Source: Acropora yongei (lineage: Eukaryota; Cnidaria; Anthozoa; Scleractinia; Acroporidae). Taken from it: a DNA stretch of 10,000 bases. The notes beneath the pieces were generated by a model. The model saw only the letters and a program-made list of their open reading frames with translations, did no database searches and was not told the origin of the DNA. Both the position numbers and the translations under genes were made by a program. The stretch covers positions 518,114-528,113 of the forward strand of contig BLFN01000109.1 of the NCBI GenBank assembly GCA_014634225.1, read 5' to 3'. Numbering within the stretch: the first letter of the stretch is position 1; each line of letters begins with the position of its first letter. Shown in pieces: positions 8,161-10,000 of the stretch.

Positions 8161-9115
8161 ACAAAAGAGGTCTTTGTACAGCCATTGAACCTAGTTGATA
8201 AACTCCGTCCGCTTTAAAAACAGGATCAACGCCCCGTTTGGCAAGTTCCAGGATCAAATGGCGTCACAAAAGTTTCATTGATGGTTGAAATAATCAGCTT
8301 TGCTAATAACTCGCTGTGTTGTTCGCCCTTTACAAGTAAAATAACAGCACGTTCGCAGCTCAATGGTCCCTTGAGCATGAAGTGGGGCCATGGAGTGTTA
8401 GGGCGGATAGTATGGCGCAAAGATACATTCATGAGCGCCAAAAAACGAACATTTGCGCGTAACTCAGATGCAATAACGTTTTTTGCCTTTTTTGTTAGCA
8501 TTCCATGACATCTTAGTTTTAGCTAATCTCGGCGTACAAAAGAGAAGAATATACCATGAGGTCATAACCACCATCTTGAAAATCAATACAGAAAATAAAC
8601 AAACATTAAGTGCAAAAACCATTCATTACCATTTTCGTTCAACTGTTTAAAGTTTATCAGCATTCCTGGGGACTGTTAGTGTGGATAAGACAAATATTTA
8701 TGTGCTTGTCCAAACAATAGAGCGTTCTTTGCGTTCAATTTTGCATTTTTTTTCCCTTTCTGATAGGGAGCTTCGACCGAGTTTTGATTTCACAATGGTT
8801 TTTATACGATATGACGAAAGCGTGGCCAACACCATTGCTAAGTAGCGCCATTTCCCGCCAATGTTTTTGATTAGATAGCATTTGACGGCAGACCTTTCAC
8901 AGCTGCTCTATCTTTGCATATTAATTAATCAGCGAGTAAAATGGGAAAAACGATAGCGTCTTTGCTTGCAACGGTTCGCTTTCCCTCTGTCTAACGTGTA
9001 TTTTCGTTGTCGCGTGTCAAATTCTCTCGCGCTGATTTCCCTTTTCCCTCACTTCCACTTCGGAAACGCCTGCCACGTAGACTAGGCTACGGTCAGCGCC
9101 AGTGCAAAGCTACTG
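8161..9115. other. Unassigned AT-rich block, unit 3, with deletions
   Basis: This is the counterpart of 870-1894 and the most diverged of the three. It lacks 70 bases after ATGGCGC at about 8416, and further bases near 8538-8552. The + strand frame of units 1 and 2 has lost its ATG (CCATTGAACC at 8182-8191). The 41-base segment missing from unit 1 is present at about 8815-8856. Confidence 0.4.
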
Positions 9116-9390
9116 CGATAAAAACAGGAGTTCTACCGTGTAAACAAATTTCTAGTTTCTAACGAAACTGTGATCCTGCGTCGATAGGAGAGTGAAACAT
9201 GAATATTTGGTTTTATCAAACGAGTTAATGATGGTCGAATTACCATCTCAAAAATTTGGAAAGCTGACGTTTCGAGTGATAGCCCTTCGCCAAAGCGAAT
9301 TGAGCAATTGTGGGTTGTTGATGGTTTTTATGAGGGCGTGGAGGAGTTGGGCCATTTATTGAAATATGGTGACGTGAATTTGTATGTAAA
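9116..9390 (-). mobile_element. 3' non-coding tail of the Penelope-like remnant (unit 3)
   Basis: This is the third copy of the tail, with the hairpin at 9286-9299 unchanged. It differs from the unit 1 copy by only a few substitutions. Confidence 0.55.
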
Positions 9391-10000
9391 TTAATGGTAT
9401 GAAAGACGTTCATCGATTCCGTGTTGATAGAGTGCATCTAGTTTTAAAATAAATTTTCCTCTAGACTCTTGCCACTTTCTTTGGTACCCTTGCTAAGGGA
9501 TTGGCCGAAATTTGTCATGATGTGGTGGGAGCAATTAAGAAGATTAAAATGGTGCGGAACCGGTTTTGAAGCATCTGTCTCTTTTTTTTCGACATCTCGT
9601 AGGTGTTCGCGAAAGCGGTCCGCCAATTTTTTCCCCGTTTCGCCTTTGTAGATTCTCTGGCATGATGACTGTGCACGTTATGCAACAAATGACATTTACA
9701 AAGATGCACGTAAAAGTGGTCAGTGATCTTGGTGGATCGATTCGGTCCTGAGATCTTAACCATGTCAGAACAAAAGAACAAGTTTTGCATCGTGTGCGCG
9801 CACATTTGTTAGTTCCCAGTTGGTTGTCAGACTTAAATGCCTTCCGGGCTAGTAAGTTACCTATGTTTTTGTCACGTTTGAATGAAACAAGTGGTGGTGG
9901 AAGAAACATATGCTTCCTTCCGGGATCATATATAACGGAGAATATTGGAGTTTTTGAGAATGACTTTTTGACTGCAAAGTTTTCCGGATGGTAGATTGGG
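9391..10000 (-). pseudogene. Penelope-like retroelement remnant, best-preserved GIY-YIG frame (unit 3, cut by window end)
   Basis: This is the same remnant, truncated by the window. On the - strand, 9662 down to 9444 is a single open frame of 72 residues starting CQRIYKGETGKKLADRFREH and passing through DVEKKETDASKPV without the frameshift and TAG that interrupt units 1 and 2. IYKGETG lies at 9633-9653; the usual PLE motif has Ile where this has Lys (YIG to YKG). A frameshift still separates this from the upstream ICC segment, and another follows SLEEN before HGIDERLSYH, whose stop is at 9391-9393. REHLRDV here against RKHLLDV in the other units looks closer to the ancestral family sequence. 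Confidence 0.85.

Larger units (their letters stand above)
7275..10000. repeat. Tandem repeat unit 3 (cut by window end)
   Basis: This is the third copy, covering 2726 bases and running off the window inside the retroelement remnant. In its middle part (8160-9000) it is the most diverged copy. It has a 70-base deletion near 8416, a shorter deletion near 8538-8552 and a 4-base TTAA duplication near 8923. In the GIY-YIG region, however, it keeps a longer open frame than units 1 and 2. Confidence 0.93.

Noticed and set aside
1..10000. Prokaryotic system, CRISPR array, tRNA or rRNA genes
   Set aside because: The repeats are kilobase-scale and contain a eukaryotic retroelement. No short spaced repeats, cloverleaf or rRNA signatures were seen.

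Overview
The window looks like nuclear DNA of a cnidarian, most likely a stony coral or close relative. It is AT-rich, has no dense operon-like coding, carries long non-coding stretches, and contains remnants of a Penelope-like retroelement (PLE) with a GIY-YIG endonuclease of the kind common in cnidarian genomes. The organism call is an inference from the retroelement style and composition; no marker gene fixes it.

The dominant structure is a head-to-tail tandem array of a unit of about 3.6 kb. Using window base 1 as register, unit 1 is 1-3616, unit 2 is 3617-7274, and unit 3 starts at 7275 and is cut by the window end. The copies are collinear and mostly a few percent or less different, with indels of 1 to 70 bases. 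Each unit holds the same parts in order: (a) the 3' end of a small + strand gene; (b) about 0.7 kb of 3' flank with only a doubtful - strand reading frame; (c) about 1 kb of AT-rich unassigned sequence; (d) a - strand 5'-truncated PLE remnant, consisting of 3' non-coding tail, GIY-YIG domain and the linker before it; (e) about 0.5 kb of upstream sequence with a possible MITE-like insertion and a splice-acceptor-like site; (f) the start of the next copy of the + strand gene.

The gene encodes a cysteine-free 138-residue protein with no signal peptide and alternating hydrophobic stretches suggesting a beta-rich fold. I do not recognise its family. Only the middle copy (3374-3790) is complete. 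The copy at 7032 and the partial copy at the left edge share the same nonsense change at codon 109, and the left copy also has a later frameshift. A 588-base block covering most of the gene plus about 290 bases upstream is identical between two units, while other parts of the units have drifted, which suggests recent homogenisation or a mosaic history.

The PLE remnants are dead, with several frameshifts each, and were amplified with the unit. Unit 3 keeps the best-preserved GIY-YIG segment. No tRNA, rRNA, CRISPR array or prokaryotic feature is present.
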